Made by a program: the position numbers and the translations under genes
Part shown: in pieces, positions 34,936-43,177 of the stretch
Position numbering within the stretch: the first letter of the stretch is position 1
Layout: each line of letters starts with the position of its first letter
The notes under the pieces: model-generated
What the model saw: only the letters and a program-made list of their open reading frames with translations
What the model was told of the DNA's origin: nothing
Database searches by the model: none
NCBI GenBank assembly: GCA_002431635.1
Contig: DJGH01000019.1
Span: 318 to 47,424 of the forward strand
Length of the DNA stretch: 47,107 nucleotides
DNA from: Petrotoga sp. UBA5851
Lineage (GTDB): Bacteria > Thermotogota > Thermotogae > Petrotogales > Petrotogaceae
Direction: 5' to 3'

Positions 34936-36349
34936 CTGCGCAACCTCCCTTTTGTGCTTCATTAAGAAACATTTCAGCGCGAGTTATCAGTTCATTATCG
35001 ACATCCAAAAGTCTGGCAATGGTCAGTGCCTCTTTGGGAACCGAAGTCCAGCCATCTTCTGAAATGAGTGAATAGTCTATGTAATCTGTAATATTTTCCC
35101 GTTTTATTTTAGAATCTCCTATCTTGTCCTTTCGTATTCCTGAAACTCTGTAATGTTTGGCATTTTTTGACAGTACACCGTCATAGTGAGTTGTTATAAC
35201 CGCATATACGTCATGTTCGGCCAGAATGCTCATAACCGACCGTACAATAGCCCTTCCCTCCTGCGGATTGGTAGTTCTTGCCAGCTCATCAATAAGAATC
35301 AGGCACTTTTCACCGTTTTGCGAATGGTTTATGCACTCGCTGACCTTAAGTATCTCAAAGGCGTAGGAAGAAAGCCCTTCATCTATTGACTGTGCGTCTT
35401 TTGTAATAAGAAAAATAGATTCTACAGGTGTGATACGGGCAGTTTTGGCACAGATAAAAAATCCTGTTTGAAACATCAGTTGATTAAGAGCCAGGCTTTT
35501 AAGAACCACTGTTTTGCCACTCATATTTGCTCCTGTTATTACGGTAACCGGATGGTTCAGATCAATATCAACAGGCTGAAATCTCTTCTGATTTTTTGAA
35601 AGAATACTGTTCAGTTCAATATTGAATAACTGTTCATAATATATTCCGCGCTCTGAAAGCTCAGGACTGCATAGTCCGTAATTCATTATAAAAAGGGCTT
35701 TTGCGGTTGAAAAATCTGCATAAGCCAGTGAAGAAAGGTTATGAATCATCGACGGAGCATAATCAGAAAGCTTTTGAGAAAGCTCTTTGCGCACGGTATT
35801 CTCAATAGAATTTTCAAGAGCTGCGGTATTTATAAGCTCCTGCTCGTCTACCGGGAAAGTGCCGGCAATCTTCTGCTTTTTTTTCCGAACCTGTGCCAGC
35901 TCTTCGGAGTACTCGTCATATATATAAAACGACGGCATACAGAGATTCACAGGATCAAGCAGTGAAAATGCCTCTTTAAGATCTTTCATTTCTAGGAAGT
36001 CCATATATTCAGGGATATACTCTTTAAGCCTGCAGCAGAGCATAGAGAAAATTTTTATTTCAAACAACTGTATATCGTCCAGTGTTTCTTTAAGCTCAAG
36101 CTTATGGCAGGTCTGAGATATATCCTTGATATGACCTATTATTTTAGAAAACTCTTCCTGCATGGAGCGATTCTGAGACGCAAAACGTATGAATGCCTTG
36201 GTTTTATGGATTTCCACGGATATTTCATCATAGTCAGTCATAAACGGAAGGTTTTTGATATACTTTCTGCCAAGCGGACTTTGAACTTCCAGTAGAGAGA
36301 GGATATAATCAAAGCCGCAGCTTTCAATCAAGTCCCGGGATAAGAGCAT
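34925..36349 (-). CDS. kamC: KamC, MutS-like ATPase of the lysine 5,6-aminomutase reactivase
   Basis: A 474-residue protein with the helical core and ATPase domain of MutS but without the mismatch-recognition domain. The Walker A motif is TGANMSGKT (~290), the Walker B CLILIDELARTTNP (~370) and the switch ITTHYDG. Proteins of this type occur only in kam operons and are annotated as the ATPase of a reactivase that restores inactivated KamDE; this is family knowledge, not seen directly. It overlaps kamB out of frame by 26 bases. I prefer the ATG at 36349, preceded by GGTGAT; an ATG at 36361 is the alternative. It is not a DNA-repair MutS. Confidence 0.88.
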   Translation of the reverse strand: MLLSRDLIESCGFDYILSLLEVQSPLGRKYIKNLPFMTDYDEISVEIHKTKAFIRFASQNRSMQEEFSKIIGHIKDISQTCHKLELKETLDDIQLFEIKIFSMLCCRLKEYIPEYMDFLEMKDLKEAFSLLDPVNLCMPSFYIYDEYSEELAQVRKKKQKIAGTFPVDEQELINTAALENSIENTVRKELSQKLSDYAPSMIHNLSSLAYADFSTAKALFIMNYGLCSPELSERGIYYEQLFNIELNSILSKNQKRFQPVDIDLNHPVTVITGANMSGKTVVLKSLALNQLMFQTGFFICAKTARITPVESIFLITKDAQSIDEGLSSYAFEILKVSECINHSQNGEKCLILIDELARTTNPQEGRAIVRSVMSILAEHDVYAVITTHYDGVLSKNAKHYRVSGIRKDKIGDSKIKRENITDYIDYSLISEDGWTSVPKEALTIARLLDVDNELITRAEMFLNEAQKGGCADGK

Positions 36350-37343
36350 CAATATCACCATCTTTCAGAACATCTATTACAGGAACAGACAGTACAGTTC
36401 TGAGCCTGTTTTTCAGCTTATCGGAGCTGAAGGAGTAACCACTTGGAGATGTCGGGTTTATAGTAACTGCCACAAGGTTTGAAGCATTAAGAACCTTTAA
36501 TCCTCCTGCCTTTTTAATAAAAATTTCATAAGTGAGACAGTCGGCAAAGATTTTTGTAAAATCGGTAACCACGATCTGAAGATCCTTTAAAAAGTCCAGT
36601 GAACATAAAGTTTTAAGAACTTTTGAAGAAACAACACCGTTTATATAAACAATACCTGCAGATCTTTTAATATCAGCAACACAAAAACCCACAGACGGCG
36701 ACTCCGCAAGCTTTCTGACACACATGCTTTCCCTTTCAACAGCCCACACACCCTGACCAAGTGTGGCCAGAACCATTGAAGTAATTTTATCGACAGGCTT
36801 TAGTAAGGCGAGATCCACTTTATACTTGGTCTGCCTGACAAGCTCATTCATATCCAGAGTTAATGCCGCTCCTGTTGAAAGGATCATTGCATCTGTAACC
36901 TCAGGGGAAGAAGAACTCAGCCTTGATATGGCTCCGTCCACAAGAACCTTTTCACATCCCAGCTGCAGCATACGGTCAATATTTTTTTTCATCCATGACA
37001 TTATGGACGGGCCGCTCAGAATAATCATTCCGTCTTCCTTTGCTCTTGCGGTTACCGTCCTGCCCAAAGCAGACATATCTTCGCCCACATCGAGAATTTC
37101 AGAGACAAAATCCTTCTCCCTGTAAAACTTCTCACAGGTTGAAAAGAGCATATCCTTATAAATGTGTATTCTGGGTTTTTGAGTTAAAGTAACCTGGTCG
37201 GTGCTTTCTCCATCGATACCAATTGAGGTTATCCCCAGGTTGACATTTTTTCGCCGGAGGTAATCGATGAAAAAGTTAAGAGCCTGTGTTTTTCCGGTAT
37301 TTTTTTCAAGCCCTACAATAGAGATGCTTTTAATGCTGTTCAT
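36324..37343 (-). CDS. kamB: KamB, P-loop subunit of the lysine 5,6-aminomutase reactivase
   Basis: 339 residues. The N-terminus holds a P-loop (ISIVGLEKNTGKTQALNFF), followed by IGIDGESTDQVT, which resembles a switch region. Further motifs are ILSGPSIMSWMKKN and a conserved DGAISRLSSSSPEVTDAMIL stretch. It always sits between kamA and kamC in lysine-fermentation operons, and is annotated together with KamC as reactivase for the 5,6-aminomutase; biochemical detail is limited. The ATG at 37343 overlaps the end of kamA by 14 bases. A cytoplasmic GTPase- or ATPase-like chaperone role is likely by analogy with other B12-mutase reactivases. Confidence 0.85.
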   Translation of the reverse strand: MNSIKSISIVGLEKNTGKTQALNFFIDYLRRKNVNLGITSIGIDGESTDQVTLTQKPRIHIYKDMLFSTCEKFYREKDFVSEILDVGEDMSALGRTVTARAKEDGMIILSGPSIMSWMKKNIDRMLQLGCEKVLVDGAISRLSSSSPEVTDAMILSTGAALTLDMNELVRQTKYKVDLALLKPVDKITSMVLATLGQGVWAVERESMCVRKLAESPSVGFCVADIKRSAGIVYINGVVSSKVLKTLCSLDFLKDLQIVVTDFTKIFADCLTYEIFIKKAGGLKVLNASNLVAVTINPTSPSGYSFSSDKLKNRLRTVLSVPVIDVLKDGDIDALIPGLD

Positions 37344-38607
37344 TCTTGTGATGCTCTTTCCACTCCCTCACTCTCTTGCTTCTGTCCAGATCTGCAGGTT
37401 CCATGCTTATCTTTCCGCTTCCGAAAAGTGAAGCCACGCCTGTGTACTGGTACTTTTCTCTGTATATTGAGTCATCCACGTCGGTGGAAGTATCGTCCGG
37501 TTCATGATAAGAGGTTATTACTCCTTCGTAGTTTCTAAGGATAACCGTTCCGTCTGTTTCGGATACACCGTACTGAGGCATGAGACGGATTTTTCCTCCT
37601 CCGCCAGGTGCATCGACTACAAATGTAGGAACACAAAATCCGGAAGTATGGCCAACCAGTCTTTCTATTATACCAATGCCTTTTCGTACAGAGGTTCTGA
37701 AGTGACCTATACCCTGTGAAAGATCACACTGGTATATATAATAAGGTCTTACTCTTATCTTAACGAGCTGGTGAACCAGTTCCATCATTATATAAGCGCT
37801 GTCATTGACACCTCTTAGCAGAACGCTCTGGTTGCCCAAGGGGATTCCTGCATCAGCAAGCATCTCACATGCTCTTGAAGACTGTGGGGTAATTTCGTTT
37901 GGATGATTGAAATGAGTATTGATCCAAAGAGGATGGTATTTTTTCAGCATATCTACCAGATCCTGGGTTATAAGCTGAGGAATAACTACCGGAACCCTTG
38001 TGCCTATTCTTATTATTTCGACGTGCGGTATTTTTCTGAGTTCTTTTAAGATATACTCAAGCATTTCTTTTCCTGCCAGCAGTGCATCTCCGCCTGAAAG
38101 CAGAACATCTCTAACCACTGGGGTCTGTCTTATATACTCAATTGCGGCATCAATCTCCTCGCGGGTTCTTGCTCTGTCATTCTGTCCGGCAAACCTTCTT
38201 CTGGTACAGTGCCGGCAGTACATTGAACACATGTCGGTTATGAGGAATAAAACTCTGTCAGGATACCTGTGGGTAAGGCCCGGTACTGGCGAGTCAGAAT
38301 CTTCGTGAAGGGGATCAAGCATATCCCATTTATCAATATTCAGTTCTTTTACTGTTGGAACAGCCTGCCTCCTTATAGGATCTTTGGGGTTGTCCGGATC
38401 AATAAGAGAAGCATAGTAAGGAGTTATAGCCATTCTTAATGTTTTAAGACAGTTGTGAATACCCTCTTCTTCATCGGGAGTAATAGGTATTACTTTCTTT
38501 AAGGTATCAACGTCAGTTATCCTGTTTCTGAGCTGCCACCTGTAATCGTTCCACTCTTCATCGGTTACGTCTTTCCATATAGGAATATCTCTGAATGTTC
38601 TTTTCAT
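37330..38607 (-). CDS. kamA: L-lysine 2,3-aminomutase
   Basis: A radical-SAM, PLP-dependent enzyme converting L-lysine to L-beta-lysine, the first step of the pathway. The 4Fe-4S cysteines are Cys127, Cys131 and Cys134 (CSMYCRHC). PLP-binding Lys339 lies in APGGGGK, and the substrate-binding aspartates are Asp295 (YQCDLS) and Asp332 (VVDAPG). All are offset by +2 from the Clostridium subterminale enzyme as I recall it. Unlike that enzyme, the four zinc-ligand positions are not cysteine: Ser270 replaces Cys268, and no Cys occurs after Cys325. The 425-residue length is normal. The ATG has GGGGAG upstream and lies 12 bases after kdd. Confidence 0.97.
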   Translation of the reverse strand: MKRTFRDIPIWKDVTDEEWNDYRWQLRNRITDVDTLKKVIPITPDEEEGIHNCLKTLRMAITPYYASLIDPDNPKDPIRRQAVPTVKELNIDKWDMLDPLHEDSDSPVPGLTHRYPDRVLFLITDMCSMYCRHCTRRRFAGQNDRARTREEIDAAIEYIRQTPVVRDVLLSGGDALLAGKEMLEYILKELRKIPHVEIIRIGTRVPVVIPQLITQDLVDMLKKYHPLWINTHFNHPNEITPQSSRACEMLADAGIPLGNQSVLLRGVNDSAYIMMELVHQLVKIRVRPYYIYQCDLSQGIGHFRTSVRKGIGIIERLVGHTSGFCVPTFVVDAPGGGGKIRLMPQYGVSETDGTVILRNYEGVITSYHEPDDTSTDVDDSIYREKYQYTGVASLFGSGKISMEPADLDRSKRVREWKEHHKNEQH

Positions 38608-38619
38608 ATATATCTCCCC

Positions 38620-39660
38620 TCAACTTCCGGCATAAATTTTTTCAAACAGCGAACGTATCTGCGGCGATTCCCTTAGAATATTAAGGCTCAGCTGTGCATG
38701 ACCTTTTGTATATCCGTTTCCTATCATCATATTGACGTCTTTACCAACACCTTCGGCACCAAGAGCTGCCTTGGTAAAAGAAGTAGCCATACTGAAGAAG
38801 TAAACGATACCGTCTTCTTTGGTTGAAAGAATACTTGCCATCTCTGTGCCTGGAACGTTAACATTGTTTATAGTAACATCGCAAAGCTGTCCTTCGGTAA
38901 GATCATAGATTTTTTGGTAAACATCTATTGGTTTTGTGGCATCAGCTATAATCACGTCAGTTGCCAGATTCATTTCTTTTATTTTTTTTGCATTCTGTTC
39001 AGAGTACTCTATTACAATGACCTTTCCTTTTGAACCCGCGTTTTTCATGGCCTGGTAAGAACACAGAACGCCTGATTTTCCACCTCCGCCTATTATACAG
39101 ACGTTCATTCCGGGTTTTACCAGCTTGTCAACCTGTGCCGGGGCACCCGCAACGTCCAGAACAGCCAAAGCGAGCTTCTGCGGTAGATCGTGCGGAAGAA
39201 CTGCGTAAATACCACTTTCAAAAAGTATAGCCGATCCTTTTATATCTACCTGATCGTTTTCCATGTTTATACTCAGTATTTCATCAATCTTAAGCGGTGT
39301 AAGAGAAAGAGAAACCAACGTTGCAATGCTGTCTCCTTCTTTTAGAGTTTTATCTTTAATATCTTTTCCTATACTTCTGACTTTTCCGATAAGCATTCCG
39401 CCCGATCCGGTAACCGGATTCTGCATCTTCCCGCGTTCATGTACAATATCAAGAATCATCTGTCTGACTTTTTCCGGATCATTTCCGCATGCCTGCTTTA
39501 TCTGTGTGAAGCTTGCCGAATCTATATTCAACGTACTTACATCTATAAGTATTTCATTTGAAAATATACTCATTGTATTGTCTATCTTTTTAGCGCCCTG
39601 AGGAAGTGAACCTTTTGGGTCTATTACTCTGTGAGTTCCGAAAGGACAGCCTTTTTCCAT
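38620..39660 (-). CDS. kdd: L-erythro-3,5-diaminohexanoate dehydrogenase
   Basis: An NAD+-dependent dehydrogenase that oxidises 3,5-diaminohexanoate to 3-keto-5-aminohexanoate. 346 residues. An alcohol-dehydrogenase-like N-terminal domain (SGGMLIGKVRSIGKDIKDK, GDSIATLVSLSLTPLKIDEI) is followed by a Rossmann fold with the nucleotide loop IIGGGGKSGVLCSYQA and the acidic residue of NAD specificity in VIVIEYSEQN. The zinc ligands of true alcohol dehydrogenases are not evident. The start has CAGGAGG upstream. It lies between kce and kamA in the order expected for the lysine operon. Confidence 0.95.
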   Translation of the reverse strand: MEKGCPFGTHRVIDPKGSLPQGAKKIDNTMSIFSNEILIDVSTLNIDSASFTQIKQACGNDPEKVRQMILDIVHERGKMQNPVTGSGGMLIGKVRSIGKDIKDKTLKEGDSIATLVSLSLTPLKIDEILSINMENDQVDIKGSAILFESGIYAVLPHDLPQKLALAVLDVAGAPAQVDKLVKPGMNVCIIGGGGKSGVLCSYQAMKNAGSKGKVIVIEYSEQNAKKIKEMNLATDVIIADATKPIDVYQKIYDLTEGQLCDVTINNVNVPGTEMASILSTKEDGIVYFFSMATSFTKAALGAEGVGKDVNMMIGNGYTKGHAQLSLNILRESPQIRSLFEKIYAGS

Positions 39661-39665
39661 ATCTT

Positions 39666-40481
39666 CTACCTCCTGATTCCAAGTATCTGTCTGGTTTCGT
39701 CCGGTGTGGCAACGGGTCTTTCCAACTCTTTGGCCAATCGGACAACTCTTTCTACGAGCTCTGCGTTTGACTTTGCAAGAACTCCCTTTGAATAGTATAT
39801 ATTGTCTTCAAATCCTACCCTGACATGACCACCCATAGCTATGGCATGTGCGGCGAGCGGCAGTTCAGTTCTGCCTATTCCAGCAACAGTCCAGGTACAG
39901 GATTGAGGTATTGCCATTCTAAGGTGGACAAGATCTTCTATTGTACCCGGAACCGCTCCCGGTACGTTCATTACAAAGTCAAAATGAATAGGAAGATCCA
40001 AAAGACCTTTTTTAACGAGACGCATAGCATTTTCAATCATTCCGCGTTCAAAGATTTCAATCTCCGGTTTTATATTTCTGTCCTTCATCTCTTTTGCGAA
40101 CTTTTCTATATACTCATTGGTATTTACAAAAAGATCATCCCCGAAGTTACAGCTCCCGCAGGAAAGGCTTGCCATTTCGGGATTAAGAAACAAAGGCTGC
40201 ATGCGTTCTTCAAAGCTGTGCCACACTGCGCCCCCCGTAGAAGGCTGAAATATTATATTGCATTTTTCAGCGGTTTTTTCTTTTATCTGACGATAAATTT
40301 CAAGTGACTGAGTAGCACTGCCGTCAAGGTTTCTTGCATGCACATGGACTATGGAGGCTCCGGCCTGAAAACATTCATAAGCATCCCGGGCTATTTCATC
40401 CGGAGTTATGGCCAGTGCCGGCTGTTGTTGCCTTGTTACTTCTGCACCTGTAATACAGGCTGTTATGATTAATTTTTCCAT
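39666..40481 (-). CDS. kce: 3-keto-5-aminohexanoate cleavage enzyme
   Basis: A zinc-dependent enzyme of the BKACE family (formerly DUF849) that condenses 3-keto-5-aminohexanoate with acetyl-CoA to give 3-aminobutyryl-CoA and acetoacetate. The zinc ligands His46 and His48 are in IVHVHAR, and the third, Glu225, is in VRVGFEDNIYY. The phosphate/ketone-binding pieces FQPSTGGA and SLSCGSCNFGD are present. 271 residues is a normal length. It starts 2 bases after the kal stop and ends 5 bases before kdd. The gene was first identified in this pathway in Cloacimonas and Fusobacterium, with the same neighbours. Confidence 0.97.
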   Translation of the reverse strand: MEKLIITACITGAEVTRQQQPALAITPDEIARDAYECFQAGASIVHVHARNLDGSATQSLEIYRQIKEKTAEKCNIIFQPSTGGAVWHSFEERMQPLFLNPEMASLSCGSCNFGDDLFVNTNEYIEKFAKEMKDRNIKPEIEIFERGMIENAMRLVKKGLLDLPIHFDFVMNVPGAVPGTIEDLVHLRMAIPQSCTWTVAGIGRTELPLAAHAIAMGGHVRVGFEDNIYYSKGVLAKSNAELVERVVRLAKELERPVATPDETRQILGIRR

Positions 40482-40483
40482 AT

Positions 40484-40870
40484 TTACGACTTCCTTTGCT
40501 TTTCAACAGGAACCACGCAGGTTCCGCTTGCTTTACATACAATCACGGGCTCATCAAGAACTTCGGCTGCCGAATCGGAAATATCAGGTCTTGCAGTAAT
40601 AACTTTGCGTGCTGTAAAAATCATCTTTCTGGATGATTTTCCGCAGTTCACAATCTCTCCGGATGCTTCAATATAATCACCGGCATATACCGGAGCCAGA
40701 AATTCAACACTGTCATATGCTCTGAAAAGACCTTCATCTCCGTCATTTCTTATTAAAAGTTCAGTGGCGACATCACCAAAAAGAGCAAGCATTCGTGCTC
40801 CATCAACAAGATTTCCTCCGTAATGGGCATCCGCCTGACTCATTCTTAATCTCAAAGTAACCGGCTGCAT
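40484..40870 (-). CDS. kal: 3-aminobutyryl-CoA ammonia-lyase
   Basis: A small hotdog-fold enzyme (128 residues) that removes ammonia from L-3-aminobutyryl-CoA to give crotonyl-CoA. Family features are MSQADAHYGGNLVDGARMLALFGDVATEL at the N-terminus (active-site helix) and VEFLAPVYAGDYIEASGEI, the hotdog sheet. The length agrees with known Kal proteins. It lies between the CoA-transferase genes and kce, spaced 23 and 2 bases. Crotonyl-CoA would then go to butyryl-CoA through enzymes not encoded in this window. Confidence 0.95.
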   Translation of the reverse strand: MQPVTLRLRMSQADAHYGGNLVDGARMLALFGDVATELLIRNDGDEGLFRAYDSVEFLAPVYAGDYIEASGEIVNCGKSSRKMIFTARKVITARPDISDSAAEVLDEPVIVCKASGTCVVPVEKQRKS

Positions 40871-40893
40871 AGTTTTCCCTCCTGATCTGTATA

Positions 40894-41547
40894 TTATAAA
40901 ACCTTCATTGCCGGGACTGTCTGCGGTACAATAAGTTTGGCCTGGGTTGCCTTTATTACTTCTTCTACAGTTATGTTAGGTGCAACCTCTCTCAGAACAA
41001 GTCCTTCATCTGTTGGTTCTATTACTGCCAACTCTGTAACTATAAGGTCGACTCTGCGAATAGAAGTTAAAGGCAGAGTACATTCCGGTATTATTTTGAA
41101 CTCACCTTTTGAAGTATGTGTCATGGCAACTATAACCTTTTTTGCTCCGGTGACTAAATCCATTGCCCCTCCCATTCCTGGAATCATCTTTCCCGGAACC
41201 ATCCAGTTGGCAAGTCTTCCCTTTTCATCTACCTGAAGACCTCCCAGAACAGTAACATCAAGATGGCCTCCGCGTATTATGGCAAAAGAAAAAGCCGTAT
41301 CAAAAGTCATTGCACCGGCAACAGAGCTTACAGGTGCCGCACCGGCATTTGTAAGATCCGGGTTTTCCATTCCCTGGGGAGGAACAGGCCCCATGCCGAT
41401 AAGACCATTTTCAGACTGGAACATTACCTTTATATTTGACGGAACATAATCTGCAACAAGTGTTGGAAGACCAATTCCGAGATTTACAAGATCTCCGTCT
41501 TTTAACTCCATAGCAACTCTTTTTGCAATAAGAACCTTGCTATCCAT
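40894..41547 (-). CDS. atoA: Butyrate/acetoacetate CoA-transferase, beta subunit
   Basis: The catalytic B subunit (217 residues) of the 3-oxoacid CoA-transferase. The active-site Glu lies in the conserved FQSENGLIGMGP. Other family stretches are LGIGLPTLVADYVP and the Gly-rich PGKMIPGMGGAMDLV. In lysine fermentation the enzyme transfers CoA from butyryl-CoA to acetoacetate formed by Kce, giving butyrate and acetoacetyl-CoA. It overlaps atoD by eight bases, typical of co-translated subunits. Confidence 0.95.
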   Translation of the reverse strand: MDSKVLIAKRVAMELKDGDLVNLGIGLPTLVADYVPSNIKVMFQSENGLIGMGPVPPQGMENPDLTNAGAAPVSSVAGAMTFDTAFSFAIIRGGHLDVTVLGGLQVDEKGRLANWMVPGKMIPGMGGAMDLVTGAKKVIVAMTHTSKGEFKIIPECTLPLTSIRRVDLIVTELAVIEPTDEGLVLREVAPNITVEEVIKATQAKLIVPQTVPAMKVL

Positions 41548-42199
41548 TTTTCTTCCCTCCTACTACCACATAGTCGACAAGAATACCAGGGGTATGTATC
41601 TCTTCGGGGCTCATGCTTCCTACTGGAACAATCTCTTCCACTTCAGCAATTACAATGTCTGCAGCTAATGCAATTAAAGGATTGAAGTTCTTTGCGGTAA
41701 GCGAATAAAAAAGATTTCCCATATAATCGGCTTTTTTTGCTTTTATTAATGCGAATTTTGCTTTTATAGGAAGTTCGAGGATATATTTTTTGCCTTCGGA
41801 TTCTATTATTTGTTTTGACTCTTCAACAACAGTTCCTACACCGGTAGGAGTAAGGATGCCGCCCAGTCCGACTCCGCCTGCTCGTATTTTTTCAATGAGG
41901 CTTCCCTGAGGTACAAGCTCTACCTCCAGAGATTTTTCTATCATCTGCTTCTGAGTGACCGGATTGGTTCCTATATGAGATACGATAAGTTTTTTTACAA
42001 GCTGTTCAGATATCAGCCTGCCTATACCTTTGTCTGGAAATGCAGAGTCGTTTCCAATTACAGTTAAACCGTTTTTTTTCTGAGCTATCAGTTCGGTAAT
42101 AATGGATTCCGGAGTCCCTACCCCAAGAAATCCCCCGATCATCAGAGACGTATCATCACCAATAAGCCCTACCGCTCCGTGGGCAGTCAATACTTCCAT
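41540..42199 (-). CDS. atoD: Butyrate/acetoacetate CoA-transferase, alpha subunit
   Basis: The A subunit (219 residues), with the N-terminal Gly-rich loop MIGGFLGVGTPESIITEL, then LTVIGNDSAFPDKGIGRLI, VSHIGTNPVT and PTGVGTVVEE, all characteristic of the family. It is the first gene of the ten-gene lysine-fermentation operon. The ATG has AAAGGAG upstream, and the extended -10 element at 42266 would give a 5' leader of about 60 bases containing a palindrome. Confidence 0.95.
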   Translation of the reverse strand: MEVLTAHGAVGLIGDDTSLMIGGFLGVGTPESIITELIAQKKNGLTVIGNDSAFPDKGIGRLISEQLVKKLIVSHIGTNPVTQKQMIEKSLEVELVPQGSLIEKIRAGGVGLGGILTPTGVGTVVEESKQIIESEGKKYILELPIKAKFALIKAKKADYMGNLFYSLTAKNFNPLIALAADIVIAEVEEIVPVGSMSPEEIHTPGILVDYVVVGGKKNG

Positions 42200-42232
42200 C
42201 TCATCACTCCTTTTATAAAATTTTCTTCCTCA

Positions 42233-42250
42233 TATGAAAAAAATTTCATA
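42233..42250. promoter_or_regulatory. Palindrome TATGAAA-N4-TTTCATA, possible operator of the lysine operon
   Basis: A perfect 7-base inverted repeat lies in the leader, just downstream of the predicted start of transcription of atoD. The position would suit a repressor. The centre is A-rich and chance cannot be excluded. Confidence 0.4.
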
Positions 42251-42265
42251 GTAATTTTCAAATTT

Positions 42266-42274
42266 ATTATATCA
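42266..42274 (-). promoter_or_regulatory. Extended -10 promoter (TGATATAAT) for the lysine-fermentation operon
   Basis: A perfect TG-n-TATAAT on the minus strand, 67 bases before the atoD start; no -35 hexamer at normal spacing. Confidence 0.6.
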
Positions 42275-42528
42275 TAAAGCAGTTGAAATAAAAATACATC
42301 AAAAGTAACCTCTAAAAGCGGTTATATTAGATTTATGACTTAAAACCCCTGTTATCCTTTAGAAGATCAAAAAATTATAACTTTGACTGAGAGAGAATTT
42401 AAGACGCTTAACGTACTTTTTTACACAGTTTTTGTAATGTATAAGTAAAACAAAAGAGCTATAATATTAATGTAAAAAATGTAACTCAAAAAAAATACAA
42501 TAAGTTCCTTATTAATGGAGGGAGTCAT

Positions 42529-43116
42529 ATGTTAAAAATCGGCATCCTCGTATATGACGGAGTAGAAGAACTTGACTTTGCAGGACCGTGGGAAAGCATG
42601 GCTTACGTCAATAAAATAGTAGAAAAATCCGTTAAGATGTACAGCATAGGAACCAAAAAAGAAATAAGAGCATATAACGGCTTGAAGATAACCGCCGATG
42701 AAACTATATACACGGCACCACAAATGGATATTCTTGTGATACCAGGCGGAAGGGGAAGAAAAACAGAGATGAAGAATGAAGACACTTTAAGATTCATAAG
42801 ACATCAATATCTTGGACTGAAGTATCTACTCTCGGTATGTACAGGAGCATTTATGATAGCGGCCACAGGACTTTTGGACGGTCGGAGTGCCACCACTCAC
42901 AGATATGCCATTCAAGAACTGCGGACATATCCGCGTATAAAAGTTGTAGAAAAAAGAATTGTCAAAAGTGAAAATATTGTCACCGCAGCCGGTATTACAG
43001 CTGGAATAGATCTTGGATTGTATATGATAGACACCATTTTTGGGCGCGATATAGCACTTAAGATCTCCGAACATCTGGAATACGAATCGAAAGAACTCGG
43101 AGATAAACCATTTTGA
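42529..43116 (+). CDS. DJ-1/PfpI family protein
   Basis: A 195-residue cytoplasmic class-I-amidotransferase-like protein. The N-terminus IGILVYDGVEELDFAGPWE and the nucleophile elbow LLSVCTGAFMIAATG, with Cys104, place it in the DJ-1/PfpI group that resembles isonitrile hydratase and the N-terminal half of FtrA/GlxA regulators; THRYAI after the elbow is typical. No DNA-binding domain is attached. Substrates of such proteins are often unknown; glyoxalase/deglycase or hydratase activity is possible. The ATG has GGAGGGAG upstream. It is the first gene of a plus-strand group with pyridoxal kinase and the NapH-like protein. Confidence 0.9.
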   Translation: MLKIGILVYDGVEELDFAGPWESMAYVNKIVEKSVKMYSIGTKKEIRAYNGLKITADETIYTAPQMDILVIPGGRGRKTEMKNEDTLRFIRHQYLGLKYLLSVCTGAFMIAATGLLDGRSATTHRYAIQELRTYPRIKVVEKRIVKSENIVTAAGITAGIDLGLYMIDTIFGRDIALKISEHLEYESKELGDKPF

Positions 43117-43177
43117 GATGAAGGATATCCATAGTATAATAAGATTAAATACTAAAAACAAACAGAGGTCGATTACT

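Larger units (their letters stand above)
42200..42528. other. Divergent intergenic region of the lysine operon and DJ-1 gene
   Basis: 329 bases, very AT-rich. It contains the minus-strand promoter and palindrome described separately and, for the plus strand, a TATAAT at 42460-42465 followed by a good ribosome site GGAGGGAG. I looked for a lysine or cobalamin riboswitch and see no matching conserved boxes; the leader of the lysine operon is too short for either. No small gene is visible. Confidence 0.6.

Noticed and set aside
34925..36349. DNA mismatch-repair MutS
   Set aside because: The mismatch-recognition domain is missing, and the gene overlaps kamB and kamD; KamC fits better.
39825..40307. 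Open frame of 160 codons on the + strand
   Set aside because: It lies antisense within kce, whose zinc ligands and family match are clear.
42200..42528. Lysine or cobalamin riboswitch before the lysine operon
   Set aside because: The predicted leader is about 60 bases and no conserved boxes of either class are visible.
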